From contig SMSO01000014.1 of the NCBI GenBank assembly GCA_004764695.1, positions 4,990,845-5,054,844 on the forward strand: a stretch of 64,000 bases of DNA, written 5' to 3'. This document shows positions 33,853-45,367 of the stretch, in pieces. Positions within the stretch are counted from its first letter, which is position 1. Every line of letters begins with the position of its first letter. The notes beneath the pieces are model-generated. The model did not search any database. It was given only the letters and a program-made list of their open reading frames with translations, and had not been told where the DNA came from. The position numbers and the translations under genes are program-made. The DNA comes from Schizochytrium sp. TIO01. Taxonomy: Eukaryota > Sar > Bigyra > Thraustochytrida > Thraustochytriidae.

Positions 33853-34389
33853 GTGAGCTTTGGTGAGATAATGTAATGGAATGAATGCCTTCAAAAAGTG
33901 ACTGTTGGCTTTCCTTTCTTTTTTAGAACATTTTAGTTTTAATTTTAATTAAAAGTCTATGGTTAAGTTTTTTTTTTTTTTAATTTTAGGTTTTTGTTTG
34001 TTTGTTTGTTTGTTTGTTTGTTTGTTTGTTTGTTTGTCTGTCTGTGTATTTCTTTCTTTTGTGTTTGGTTTTCGAAGTACATCGATCATGCTCTCCGTTC
34101 ATTCACTCACGGCGGTGTTTGCATATGCTCACACGGCAATTCGCTCACGCCTTCGCTCACTCTTCCGCACATGCTGTGGAATGTGTTCATTCAGTCGTTC
34201 GCATGGCAGCAGTATCTGATTATCGAGGGTAATGTACGCTGTAGGCTCGTGCGCTGCGCTTCGGGCGCCAGAACAGGTCTCTTGAGCCTCGCTTTCGTAG
34301 CGTGGCCTGCCACGCCCAAAGCCTTTCTCCTCAGCGCGTTCATCTCCATCCACTCTGCGCGAGTCGATGTTTGCAAGGCACTCCATTGC

Positions 34390-34580
34390 AAGTTTTGCGT
34401 TGCATTGCATTGCATTGCATTGCACTGTACTATACAGCATTAAATTGCATTAAATTGCATTAAACTGCATTGCAATGCATTGAATTGCATTAAACTGCAT
34501 TGCAATGCATTGAACTGCATTGAACTGCATTGAACTGCATTAAACTGCATTAAACTGCATTAAACTGCATTGCATTGCAA
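34390..34580. repeat. TGCATTAAAC / TGCATTGAAC 10-mer array
   Basis: Pentamers TGCAT alternate with TAAAC, TAAAT or TGAAC, giving a 10 bp higher-order period. This is a derivative of the ATTGC pentamer family. Confidence 0.85.
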
Positions 34581-36265
34581 GGCCACTAATCGCAGCACAT
34601 GGCATTTAATCGCAGTTCAACGCCGCATCGCTCGACTCTGATTCCGTGCCATTGGCAGCATGGGCTGCTCATGAACGTCCCAGTCGCCGTCCCTGCTCTG
34701 ATCAGAGGCAGCCGCGCCTGTCTTGGCCAGCGCCTTGCCGAGTTTCTCGCAGAGGATGAGGGTTTCCGCGGGACCATAGGCGTATGCATGCTTTCATAAA
34801 GAAAGGTCTCCCGCGAAAGAAAAGAAGAAATGAAAAGAAAGAAAGAGAAAGAAAGAAAGAAAGAATGGAGAAAGAAATGTCTTCTCACGGTTAGAGCAGA
34901 GGCGCTGCTAAGGACGGGCTCAGGGTGTCCAGTGAAGGGCTGGAAAGTGCGGTTGGCCTGCGTGGATATATGTGTGTATATATATATATATATACATAGG
35001 TATGTATATATGTATGGGAATTAAGTACGCTTGCTTTGCTGCTTTCTAGGTTCGTCTGCGATGCGATAAATGCGTGCGAAACTAGGCGGAAAGGGAGCTA
35101 GTTTGCATCCTGCAGAACCACTGATTACGTTCGCGTTTGCGAGGAAGAATCAGCACTGCCGCACGGAACAAGCTCTCCATCTTACAATCCCGATTGAACT
35201 ACTTTTCTTTACTTTACTCCATCTCATTGTTTTATGTTCAGAGTTTAGTTTCACAGAAATGACATTGAGTGAACTCTGCCTGGCCTTGGATACCGTTTTG
35301 CGTAGGCGGTTCCTAGCGAGGACCTGTTCGATCACTCTTTCTTTTCTTTCACTCACTCACTCACTCTTTGAGTGGTAAGAAGAAGGAGGGGGGCGATTGG
35401 TCAGTGAAGTTCTGTCTGTTTGTTTGTTTGTTTGTTTGTGAATGCGCGTAGAAGCGAAGCCTTGCCTCCCTGTGATGTGAAGGGTCCAGGACAACTCGCG
35501 ACGACGATTTCAGTACCAAGCGCGACGATTTGGCAGGCCCAGCTCGATTGAGTTCGAGTCAATTCATCGGGTCAGCTCAGCTTTTGCTTTGCTTTATAAG
35601 AAATAAAACTAAAATAGAACTAAAAATAACACTAAAAGCTAAAATGCTTCTTTCTTTCTCTCTTTTTTTATTGTTTGTTTGTTTGTTTGTTTGTGTTGTT
35701 TTCTCTTTCCCGGTTTACTTCAGAAAAAGAACTTCGGACACCAACTTTTTTGAAGTAAAATGAAAAGTTTTAACATAGGTTAAACAAATAAATCGCAGAC
35801 TTGTTAGAAAAGCAAAGCTAAAGTAGAGTACAGCAAAGCCGAGTTCTGCGAGCCTCTGCGTCAGCAGCACCGCACAGAGCGTCGGGCAAAGCTGGCCACG
35901 CGGAGAGAGAGGGCGGCAGCAGCGGTAGACGCCTCGCGGCCGGGAGTCAAGCCAAGCCTCACTCGCACTCGCACGCAGCAGAGGCCAGCAGGCCCTGCCT
36001 GCAATCGTTCGTTCGTTCACTCGTTGCCGTGTCTCCCTACCTGTGCAGACTAGAATCATATAGGGTTTACTGTAGGGATTGCAAAGTCCTGGCGAGAAGG
36101 CAGGCAGGCACTACGGGGAATTAGTTGCAGGGTTTGAGGCAACAAGGACCTCGACAAGGTCTTGCGGGCAGGAGGATATTGTCAGCCCGCAACAGAAAAT
36201 AGTATCTTCTGATAAGCAGATCTCCTTTGTGCGGTTTGGTTAAAGACTGGGTCCACCACGCAAAG

Positions 36266-37634
36266 ATGGCGGCCAATTTTACAGTAGGCATCCCACTGCC
36301 TGAGGAGCTCGTGTGCCATGCACTGAGTTTCCTAAGCGTGGGCAGTCTACTCACGCGCGTGAGCTCGAGTTCAAAAAGAATGAACCGCTTGTCAATGGGT
36401 ATTATTGGTGCAAATGAAGGAAACAAAACTGACCTTCTGCTGGAAAAGGAATACGGCGTGGAGCTCACCCGAGTTGAGCCAGTGCCTGCGCTGGCAACGC
36501 GGTATCGGCTGCTGCAAAGACTTTACGAAACTTACGGCCAACTGTCTAAAGAAGCATCTCGCCATAGTATCAGATCGATTTCACCTGAAGCCACAGTGGA
36601 CCAGGAACCACTCGAAGAACCTTCTGAACCTAGCTTGTTTCGTGTGCTTGAAACACTCTGCTTTCATTATGCAGCGTCCAAATTTGGAAAAGTTGTCACT
36701 CTTGATGATCGCGACGTGCAAATTGCAGCTGGAGTCAAGTTACTTGAGTACAAACGGCATCTCGTGCCATTTTACCAATTTGTATATCTTCACGATACCA
36801 TTCGCAGTATAGTCACCGCTCGCGAGAAATATCTACTCGACTACTTTGCATTCCCTGGGGAAGGGAAATGAGGATGGCGAAGACGCGTCTGGGAGTCAAT
36901 CGCCACGGAAGAGAGCCCGTACTCAGGAAACCCGTGGCCAGCGCCAAGCTGATGCACGTGAACATTCAGGAAAACTGACAAAGTTTGGCCTTGAAATGTG
37001 CGACCAAATCTTTGACTTTTTTGATGCCGACAATGATAATCTTCTGGGTTGGGAGGAACTCTCAGCCATCAACCAAGCAGCAGGTCTTCCGCTCAGTCTC
37101 AGTGCGTACCTCTGGGTGCAAACCTCATATGAAACTGGTGCGCACGGCCGTTTAACTCGTACAGGCTACCAGCAAATGTTTCTGGAGAACTTTGTTCGAG
37201 TGCCACGTCTCATGTACAAAGATCTCGTTCGGCTTACCGCCTACCTTGAGGTTTGCGACCGGCCTAAGCTTATTAGCCACATCCTCGCACAGATGCAGCA
37301 TAACATCGGTCGTGCTGGTGCCAACAACAACAATAATAATAATGATAATAACAACAACAACAACAACAACAACCCTGACGATGGTAACAACAATCGCAAC
37401 AACGCTGAAAACACTAGAAATGTCAACGTTGGGCCTGCCACCCCTCATGCGCTTTCTAATTTGCAAGTACAGTTTCTTCCTGCTGCGCTTCATACTACTT
37501 CTGAACAAAGCAGCGGCGTTTCAGCAACCATGGAGGCCCAGACGCTCTACACTGGAGAAGATACCGCTTTAGACAGTCGTATCAGATCTCTGACAACACA
37601 TGGCGAAAGCAGCTTGCAACCCAATTCTCAATGA
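36266..37634 (+). CDS. F-box-like plus EF-hand protein, one frameshift
   Basis: The ATG at 36266 lies in context aaagATGgcg; the frame upstream opens with TTG. Residues 8-43 (GIPLPEELVCHALSFLS and on) fit an F-box-like helical motif, which usually binds Skp1 in SCF ubiquitin ligases. The frame stops at 36871. A second frame (36846-37634) continues with an Arg/Lys-rich linker, a canonical EF-hand loop DADNDNLLGWEE (nt about 37024-37059), a helical segment, an Asn run and a Ser/Gln-rich tail. Removing one G from the GGGG run at 36857-36860 joins both into about 455 residues with a smooth linker. I therefore call one gene with a single-base shift; two overlapping genes is the alternative. The Asn run (37320-37370) is an expanded AAC/AAT tract in the coding frame. 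F-box plus EF-hand is an uncommon combination, and the F-box call is the weaker part. Confidence 0.65.
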
Positions 37635-39356
37635 GGAACGTACTGTTTGTCATTGATAGAGGTTCAATATCTTTCAAACTGAGTTCTCTATATGACGACT
37701 CTCCCTGAAATCCATTTTTTTTTAAAGGAAAGAGGCGTAAAGAGGTAGCACCTATCTAAACACATACATAGGTTCATTTGGGGTCTGCTACTATCTCAGC
37801 ATCTATGCAAAGCTGTCAGGTGCGAATGCACATATAGAAGATTATTGAGCTCGAGTTGCAGATGATCCAAATCGACAGAAACTGATAGACTCCCGAAACT
37901 GCTTGTCAACGCACCATCGTCATTAATTGTACTATCCTTATATCCCACTAACCTGTACAAAGCAAAACAACATCTTTCGAACAATCGTTTTTAAATGTTC
38001 TACGCCAATCTTGCCAATAAATAATATATACATACATGCGACTTAAATTGCATATACACTCTCTAGAGATCGTCAGTATACTAATTCTAAGCAGAACAAA
38101 TAGCACCGTTGTTTGAGCTGCAGAGATTACTAGAGCTACCCTTTGTGTGTGTGTGTGTGGCTCTCAAGGAAAAGGGAAACTTGTTTTGATTTTCGCTGGG
38201 TTATATAAATCGATAAATACTGAAAACTCCTGGAAACTCCTTTTGTTTCATAAGCTAGATAATGATTTTGTTTATGGTGCACCTTCGGTAGGTTTACTTG
38301 AAATATGGGGCCCCAATCCTCTCTTTCTTCAAGAGAAATTTTTAAAAATGTAACATCGTGAGTTAACGACTCTTTGGTACAAAACATCTCTTGTTTGTTT
38401 TAAATTATAAAAAATAATTGAAAAATTAATTGTAAACAATACATATGTATATATATATGTTACATACCTGAAGTGAAGTAAAAGTTAAATAACAATATGA
38501 TTTTCGGGAACTTTGCCAAAGCTTTTCCAACAAAACAGCTTTCGCTTTCTTACAAGTATGCGAGACGAATCGAAATTACTTGGCAAGCCCACTCACTTAC
38601 TTACTAACTAGTAGTTAGTTTATCTACTGATAAGATTATCTATTCTAGCTAGCCTAGATTGTCTATCTACCACATGGTTGGTAGGTAACTAAGTTAGTTA
38701 GTTAGTTAGGAGCTTAAGAGTTAGTTCTCTAAAAGTCAAGCTTTTTGACAGAGTATAAGCTTTTTGACACAGTAGCGCGTAAACAGCCGGGGCTATCAAT
38801 AGTGATTTCCAAATAAACACCTCTATTAGACAAATGTATTCATGACTTCAAAGATAGTTCTGAAGATCAAAAACGTGAGAATTTCAAAAAGTAGTACATA
38901 TTATTTGCGATTTTAGGCACCACTGCCATAGGAAATATTAGGGGGAGGGGTTCTCGGAACCAAATGGGGAGGGTAAAAAAGAAGAGAGCGCTTTCAAACG
39001 CGTGCTCTTCTCTGCAAGTATGAACACAAGCAAGCCTCGGCGAGTGATGCATCGCGTGATATTGGGTATTACTCACCGATGTAATTTAAGTAGTAAGTCG
39101 GCAACCCTGGTGGTAGATAATCATTGACAGGAGAGAAAAGAGGACAGACACGAGTGGCGGCGGCGGAAGAACTAGCAACAGTAGAAAGGGATGACAAATC
39201 CCGCCATACCAGCAAATGTCAACCAACAACAAAGAATTTCTCACGAGGTCAGAAACGGTGCAAGAATATCAAATCTCGTCCGCCCGTGTCAATCATTTGA
39301 GAAAAAGTTGGGACTAGCTAGGTAGTAGTAGCAAATGAACCGAACCAACCAGCAAC
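37635..39356. other. Convergent spacer, no gene seen
   Basis: AT-rich 1.7 kb between the 3' ends of the F-box/EF-hand and importin genes. It contains a short TG run (38143-38159), a TTAG run (38692-38710) and a duplicated AAGCTTTTTGACA (38739-38775). No coding frame is convincing. Confidence 0.55.
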
Positions 39357-41042
39357 TTAGTTGAAGCTGATGGGTGCGAAGTTGAAGCCACTGCCGGCGG
39401 CACCGCCCTGGGGCATGTCACCGAAGGAAACGGGCTTGTTAGCGTTGCTGCTGTTGCTGTTGTCCATCATGCTGCCGAAGGAGAACATGCTGCCAGACTC
39501 GTCAAGGCCAGGTGCCATGGAGGCGTGGTTCTCATCGTCGTCCTCTTCGCCACTGAAGAAGTTCTCAATGAGCTCGCGGGCCTTCTGGTACACCTCATCA
39601 CTGGAGTTGGACTGAAGAGCCTCAATGTGCTCAAGGCCGTTGAACTCCTCGACCTGGATCGCGTAGCGCTCCTCGTCGATGCGGAGGATGGACTCGAGGC
39701 TGCCGAGCATGAGGAGGAGAATGCGAGTGTCAGAGACAGTGAGCATCTCGCAGATAGCGCGGATGGCGTTGTAGCGCTCAACGATGCTGACGATGTGCTC
39801 AGTGGAGCCTCCAGAGCAGATGTTGGCGATGGCCCAAGCGGCCTCCTTGCGCACGTGCCACTCGCCGTTCTCGAGAGCGTCAACGATGGCCTCAGGAAGG
39901 CCCGGCATGGCGAGAAGGGCACCGATCTGCTCCTTGGTACCGGCAGTAATGTTGGAGCAAGTCCATGCGACCTCCTTGCGGATAGACATCTTCTGGTGCT
40001 CAAAGAGCTGCACGAGCTCACGGAGAAGTCCGGCGTCGAGGGCGGCCTGGGTGTGCTTGTCCTCACCGGTCACAATGTTTCCGAGAGTACGAAGGCAAGG
40101 CGGCACGCACTTGGACATGCCAGCGCGAAGAAGCTTCACGAGGGTCGGGCAGACGCCGGTGCCCACAATGCAGTCGAGGCGCTCGTTCTCGCCGTCACTC
40201 ACGTAAGAAAGGGCCCAGCATGCGTCGACGGTTGCCTCCTCGTCGCCAGAGCTCTCGATGATCCGTGCAAGCACAGGCACGTACGGTGCGACCATGTTCA
40301 ATGCCGGGCGCGGCTTGCTTCCGCGGCACAAGTTTGACACAGCCCAGGTAACGTTGCGCATCATGGACACGTTTGCCGGCTGCTGAAGGTTAGCGAGGAG
40401 ACCCTCGGGAAGGCCCGGAGTGGCGAGAACAGCGTCGCGGAGCTCAGAGGAGTCACCAGCAACGTTACCCACACACCAGGCGGCCTGCTCGCGCACGGAT
40501 GCCTCGTGGGAGTTGAGGAGCGGGACGAGGAGCGGGAGGACGCCGGCATCCACAATAGAGTCAGTGAGCTCGGAAGAGCCAACGTTGGTGAGAGCCCAGG
40601 CGGCCTCAAACTGGAGAGCGGTGTTGTCATGGCACTGCAAGAACTGGCAGAGGTACGGGAGGAAACCTGCGTCAATCACCTCCTGCACGGGCGGGTCTGT
40701 GGGCTTGGAGAGGAGCTTGCGGAGAGCCTTAGTGCCGGCGAGCTGCTGGTCAGGCTGGCCATCCTGCATGGCCTGAAGCATCTGAGGGAGTGCGGAGAGA
40801 CGGGCCGGAATTTCCACGGCGTCGCCATCGCTCTGCTTGTTGGGCGTAGAGGGAGCATTCTCCTCGGCGGCAGCGGCGGCGGTAGTCTGGCGGCGCTTGC
40901 GAAGGTTGTCCTCTCGGCGGGACTTGCGGATCTGCACGGAGACCTCCTGGCGCTTCTTGCGGCACTCCTCCTGGTCGATGCCGGCCTTGGCGGCGTTGCT
41001 CTTGGCGGCGGGTGCCTCCATCTGAAAGTCACTAAAAAGCAT
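39357..41042 (-). CDS. Importin alpha (karyopherin alpha)
   Basis: Adaptor that binds nuclear localisation signals and, with importin beta, carries cargo through the nuclear pore. The frame has 561 residues from the ATG at 41042, or 554 from the ATG at 41021. An N-terminal importin-beta-binding domain is clear (RKKRQEVSVQIRKSRREDNLRKRR, about 29-52). About ten armadillo repeats follow (about 80-500) with the Trp/Asn pairs of the NLS-binding groove, as in AAWALTNVGS, AAWCVGNVAG, VTWAVSNLC and ACWALSYVSD. The C-terminus has an acidic patch (SGEEDDDENH) and a Gly/Ser/Asn/Phe-rich tail ending NFAPISFN. Immediately before the second ATG is TTTTTAGTGACTTTCAG, which looks like a splice acceptor; a 5' leader intron would make 41021 the true start. 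Codons are strongly C-ending. Confidence 0.95.
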   Translation of the reverse strand: MLFSDFQMEAPAAKSNAAKAGIDQEECRKKRQEVSVQIRKSRREDNLRKRRQTTAAAAAEENAPSTPNKQSDGDAVEIPARLSALPQMLQAMQDGQPDQQLAGTKALRKLLSKPTDPPVQEVIDAGFLPYLCQFLQCHDNTALQFEAAWALTNVGSSELTDSIVDAGVLPLLVPLLNSHEASVREQAAWCVGNVAGDSSELRDAVLATPGLPEGLLANLQQPANVSMMRNVTWAVSNLCRGSKPRPALNMVAPYVPVLARIIESSGDEEATVDACWALSYVSDGENERLDCIVGTGVCPTLVKLLRAGMSKCVPPCLRTLGNIVTGEDKHTQAALDAGLLRELVQLFEHQKMSIRKEVAWTCSNITAGTKEQIGALLAMPGLPEAIVDALENGEWHVRKEAAWAIANICSGGSTEHIVSIVERYNAIRAICEMLTVSDTRILLLMLGSLESILRIDEERYAIQVEEFNGLEHIEALQSNSSDEVYQKARELIENFFSGEEDDDENHASMAPGLDESGSMFSFGSMMDNSNSSNANKPVSFGDMPQGGAAGSGFNFAPISFN

Positions 41043-43126
41043 TCTGTTGTGGCTGTCTTCTGTCTGGTTGGTCCACCTATGTATATATATGTATGTGTAT
41101 GTACTAAAAGAAAACCTGGGAAACGAAGCGGAAGCCTGGTCTCCTCTGGTACTTTGCTGTCGCTGCTGTTGTAGTTTGGAGTCTTAGTTTGGGGTTTGTT
41201 TGAACCTTTGTTTCTCTGCTCGCTCCGAAGAGTCGAGTTGCTTTGAAGAGGCTTTCTTCGAAGTCTTGTTTTGGTTTTGCTTCGCTTCCTTCGGCCTCCG
41301 CGAGGGCCTCTCCGATTTGAATTTTTGAATATTTGAATTTGAATATTTGAATTTTTTCGAGCTGGCATTCTGCGTTCCTCTGGCAATCCACAATACGAGG
41401 ATATCACGGTTTACCGAGGATATCTCGGAATTGGCACACGCCTCTGGGGCCAGTTTACCCTAACCAGGTTAATACGCATCTAGTACCCCGCGGTGGGGGG
41501 GCGCGCGGTAGTTACTTTGGCCCTACAGGCTCTTATAAAGGCCTATGGTGCACACTCTCTGCCGATGCCTTCTGACTACAGCGGATTTGGCGATCCCACA
41601 ATCTCACGGAATGAATCGCGGTCAACCGAAGTAAGTATATCTTCGGCTGTAGACCGCCTCCCTCGCCGGAGGACCGACCTGGCTGGCGGTCGTTGGCGTC
41701 CTGGCGGAGCTAAGTGAGTCTTCGCGGGCGGAGGAGCGGTGGTTAACTCGATTGCCTTTTGGAGCTTCGGCACTCTCAGGCCCTCCGGCACGGCCTGATT
41801 GGAAGTCCGAGAGGCGTTCTTTGGCCAGCATTGCGAAGCAGGCAGTTCGCCCTCATAAGCCGACTGATAGCAACTCCCGGGAAGCGGCTCTGGCGGGTCT
41901 TTCAATGGTGGTTGGGAATTGGTCGCATAGTTTGTCATGAAGCAGAAGACATTTATTTGCTTATTTGCTTATTTGCTTATTTAGTTATTTAGTTATTCAC
42001 TCGTGGACCTACTCTCTTATTAGCTTGCTCGCCTTGGAGTTTGCGTGGTCGCGGAGAAGAACTTGAAGGATTTGCGCGGCTTTCTGGCGGGTGGCGGCGG
42101 GCTAGAGCGATTGGTCGAGGAGCGACGACGGGGGCTTTTGTGGCTTGTTCGTTGATTTTGTTTTACAAGGAGAACTTCGCTCGCTTGAGAGCGAATTGCG
42201 GAATGTAAGAGGCAATGGAGCCAGCGAGCCCTTGGGTCGATGACGGAGGTGTACTTGAGAGCGGGGAATGATGGCACCAAAAGGCTGGAGCAAGATGGAG
42301 CGCTTTCGATGACAAAACTGATTCCCGGAAGCTGACTGACTGACTGGCTGGTAGACTGAGGGTAAACACGAGAGTGCAACTTTATATTGGAGTAGGACCT
42401 GACACCGATTGCAGTGCAGCTTAGCTGCTATGGAGAGTGGATCAAGGTTTGGTCGATGCCTTAAAATAACCATCTGCAGGGAGGCTGTGGTTTTATTGTA
42501 GATATCAAATATTATTACATAGGGTGAAATCACTATTTTAGAAAAGTATAGAAGAAAATATTTTTGAGAGCGGATGGTACAATTTTGGAAACCTATTAGT
42601 AGTACCAATTGGATGTAGGAATTACAAGGCATCTGGGGAATGGAAAAAAAAAAAAAAAAAACACCAGTCCAAGTTAGGAGCCCCAAACCACAATCTCTGT
42701 CACCGCTCTCGAAAACCAATAATGATAGATTCTCGTATGATTTACTCAAGTTTCTTTGTAGTGGTAGGGATGGTATTCCTGACTGACGCAAGGGAATACG
42801 GAGAGGGGGGAAAGATAAACCATGGATTTCAACAATCATCAGCATCTTCGGCAAGAGTATAAAGAGTTTCTTTAACTCTGTATCCTATTTATTGTTTTTC
42901 ACACACGTTGCAGGGGCGCCAGTAGAATGGAGGAGTAGAGCCCCATAATTTCCATGGACTTAAATCCCAATAAACAAGAGAAAGAACGACACAAGGATTA
43001 AAAAAAAAAAATAGAAAAAAGGGAATAAAAAATGCGTGCAAACAAAAGATAGTTAAGCAATGGCCGTGTAGCGCAAATGAATATGAATAGGGACAGGGAA
43101 CAAAGACAGTATTAAGCACCATCATA
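41043..43126. other. Tandem spacer upstream of importin, weak gene candidate
   Basis: This lies between the importin 5' end and the GCN5 3' end. It contains TTTGAATA-type repeats (41317-41356), a GC-rich block (41480-41920) and an 8 bp TTTGCTTA/TTTAGTTA array (41944-41998). The GC-rich block has TATAAA at 41534, an ATG at 41565 and a consensus donor GTAAGTAT at 41631, with several AG acceptors downstream. It also contains a 120-codon frame on the opposite strand (41576-41938). I could not decide between these, so neither is called. Confidence 0.4.
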
Positions 43127-45367
43127 CTATTTTGAGGGATCTGAGGGCTGGTTTTCAGACTGTGCATTGGGATCTCCTTGTTCTTCCGGGACCTGCGGAG
43201 CGAATTTAGGGGCCGCCTCCGGATCCAGGTCAAAGTGCTCTTTGAATAGATTAAGGATGTAGGAGCGCAAATTTGACGCAGACTGATAGTACGATGTTTC
43301 TGGACCATTATAGATGCAACAGTTATCACACATGCGCAGCATATCATCTCGGAGTGGCTCGGGCGATTTGTAGTACTGCCCATGGTCCAGACGTTTTTTA
43401 ATGAGAGAAATATCAATCGGGTCACGAATAATATCAAGATAGTCAGCAACAACATCCCCGACAGGTTCCTGAAATGGCCAAGCCTCCCGGTGAGCCTTGA
43501 CCAAACGTGCAACTGTGTATAGACGGCTTTGCATTTCATAATATTCGGCATGGTCCTCTGGATCGCCAGTACCTTCGAGGTTATGATGGACCATGCGAGA
43601 GAGAAACCGAACTGGCATAGCCCAGCCGGCCTCGCGCACGCCACGCACTTGGTCTTGCAAGTGTGTGATAGTTAGACCATCGCGAAAGTTCAAACCAGGG
43701 TACACCCGCTCCGCAGTCGAATTCTGCTTAATTTTTTGAAAGAGGAACTTGCGCTGCGAGGCGATCATTTCTGGGATATGAAGGTAATCCACATACTCAT
43801 TTACGCTACATTCCATCAAGGTTCCACCATCGTAGTCCTTAATATAGCCCCGCCAGCGCTCTCGTGGCATTGTGATGATTTTCGTAAACCCTTGCTTGCG
43901 AAAGTAGCCGATCGCAAAATTGTCAGCGTAGGTTAGGAAATGTGTAAGCTGAACAGACTTGACCCACTGCTTCAAGTGGTTCATGAGTTTGGTACCCACG
44001 CCCTTCACTTGGCGCGCGGCAGACACTGCAAGAAAAGCGATCTCTGCAAAACGCTGCTCCATGTACGGCCGAAAGCAAATACCGCCAATCACGTGCCCTG
44101 CGTCAATACAGACCAGCGAGTAATGCTTGCGATCCATCACGAGACGGACGATATATTCTTTTGGCATTTTGGGAAGTTGCTTGGCAAAGATCTCCTTCAC
44201 ATTAATGAGCCACACGAGGTTTTCTTCGGTACCGTCATTAGTGATGATCCTAAATTCAAGACCATCTTTGTCTTTCGCTGCTCCGGCTTCCTGTCTGCGC
44301 CGTTTGGTCGCCGGCTCGTCCGCAGCGCTGCCCTTGTCTGAAGGCTCTGAAGTAGTTTTCTTCTGGCTCGATGAAGTCTCAGTAGATGTGCCGTGACCAT
44401 TAGCTGCGACAAATGGTTTTGTTGTGGCCACAGAGGACGGCGCCGAAGCTGCACTACCCGGTTGCTTCGCATCAGATGGCATCGGTCTTGACTCGTTTGC
44501 CCCAGAAGGTAAACCTGAGGCTGTTGATGACGTAGCTGTTGTCGTTGGTGCTTGCGATGTTGCTGCTGGGGCCACATGTGTTGTAGACACTGCTGGGGCA
44601 GTTGCAGTAGCCGTAGGAGCTGTCTTTGGAGCTTCAGATCCAGTAGCCTTTGCATGAGTCTTCGCATCCGTTGTCTCTTTGAGCATACCTTCGGCCTTTT
44701 GTGAGTCACTAGATCCACTTTTGGCCTCTCCAGTCTCGCCAGACCGGTCTCTCATCTGAACTTCAGCCGCCACTGATGGATTCTCTCCCAGAAACCGTGC
44801 AGCATCCCCTGCTAGTGGCATTGTTAGTCTTGATGTATGAGCTAGCAGGATTTTAGATGCTTGCTCCCACGAATCACAAGCAACTCCACTCTCAAGTACC
44901 ACTTGAGCCATGTCCAGCATCGCTAGCTCTCGCGTGTCTTTATCCACCGACAAAGATGAAGACGAAGACGAAGCAACAGCGTCTGCAGAGGACATCGTGG
45001 TATCCCCTTCATTATCTACGGGTTTCTCAGAAGATAATTCTTTCGCGTCGTTTTTTGCGTCGTTGTTGGTATTGTTTTTGGCTTCGAGCATAGCGTCCAG
45101 CACTAAACTCAGCTTGGCCCGCAACCATGCCGGCGTAGAGACAGACTGCGATGGCGGTTGGGAGTCTATCGCAGCTGTGTTACTTGCTGAAGAGTTCGCA
45201 GTTGGTGTCTCTTTTTCTGCGGCGGTGGCGCCGGCTTCAGCGCCATCAAGGGAAACGGCGGAGGCCTCCGCCGAAGATGCAGCTGCTGGCAGGTTTGCGC
45301 TCGCGCCCGTACTGGCGGAGGCAGCAGGGCCGGGAGAGGAGGAGGAGGAGGAAGGAGCGTCTCCCAT
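43127..45367 (-). CDS. GCN5: GCN5-type histone acetyltransferase with bromodomain
   Basis: Catalytic subunit expected in SAGA/ADA-type coactivator complexes; acetylates histone H3 lysines. It has 746 residues in one exon. The acetyltransferase domain covers about 371-530. The catalytic Glu is in RFAEIAFLAVS (about 442), and QVKGVGTKLMNHLK (about 453-466) binds acetyl-CoA. LTYADNFAIGYFRKQGF is the typical continuation. A C-terminal bromodomain (about 615-713) has WPFQEPV, YLDIIRDPIDI and the acetyl-lysine-binding Asn in CIYNGPET (about 687). In place of an animal-type PCAF homology domain, the first 370 residues are Ser/Ala/Thr-rich and probably disordered, with one folded-looking island (about 150-210). 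Codon use is moderate. It is followed in tandem by importin alpha. Confidence 0.95.
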   Translation of the reverse strand: MGDAPSSSSSSPGPAASASTGASANLPAAASSAEASAVSLDGAEAGATAAEKETPTANSSASNTAAIDSQPPSQSVSTPAWLRAKLSLVLDAMLEAKNNTNNDAKNDAKELSSEKPVDNEGDTTMSSADAVASSSSSSLSVDKDTRELAMLDMAQVVLESGVACDSWEQASKILLAHTSRLTMPLAGDAARFLGENPSVAAEVQMRDRSGETGEAKSGSSDSQKAEGMLKETTDAKTHAKATGSEAPKTAPTATATAPAVSTTHVAPAATSQAPTTTATSSTASGLPSGANESRPMPSDAKQPGSAASAPSSVATTKPFVAANGHGTSTETSSSQKKTTSEPSDKGSAADEPATKRRRQEAGAAKDKDGLEFRIITNDGTEENLVWLINVKEIFAKQLPKMPKEYIVRLVMDRKHYSLVCIDAGHVIGGICFRPYMEQRFAEIAFLAVSAARQVKGVGTKLMNHLKQWVKSVQLTHFLTYADNFAIGYFRKQGFTKIITMPRERWRGYIKDYDGGTLMECSVNEYVDYLHIPEMIASQRKFLFQKIKQNSTAERVYPGLNFRDGLTITHLQDQVRGVREAGWAMPVRFLSRMVHHNLEGTGDPEDHAEYYEMQSRLYTVARLVKAHREAWPFQEPVGDVVADYLDIIRDPIDISLIKKRLDHGQYYKSPEPLRDDMLRMCDNCCIYNGPETSYYQSASNLRSYILNLFKEHFDLDPEAAPKFAPQVPEEQGDPNAQSENQPSDPSK

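Larger units (their letters stand above)
30773..36265. other. Divergent spacer rich in pentanucleotide arrays
   Basis: This 5.5 kb lies between the 5' ends of the armadillo and F-box/EF-hand genes and holds no supported gene. It contains TTGC (31226-31255), GCAAC/GCAAT (31784-31836), a GC-rich hairpin segment (31919-32220), an AT-rich minisatellite (32285-32447), GCGAT/GCAAT (32980-33074), inverted ATTGC text (33214-33400), TGAA (33521-33603), a GCC island (33640-33722), GAAA (33802-33851), TTTG (33985-34045), TGCATTAAAC (34390-34580) and TA (34970-35017). Reading frames here are repeats of Cys/Asn/Ala/Met or His/Ser/Phe and are artefacts. Confidence 0.6.

Noticed and set aside
36846-37634. 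Separate EF-hand gene starting at 36846
   Set aside because: The start lies inside the upstream coding frame; a one-base homopolymer change joins them. Kept as the alternative in the gene entry.
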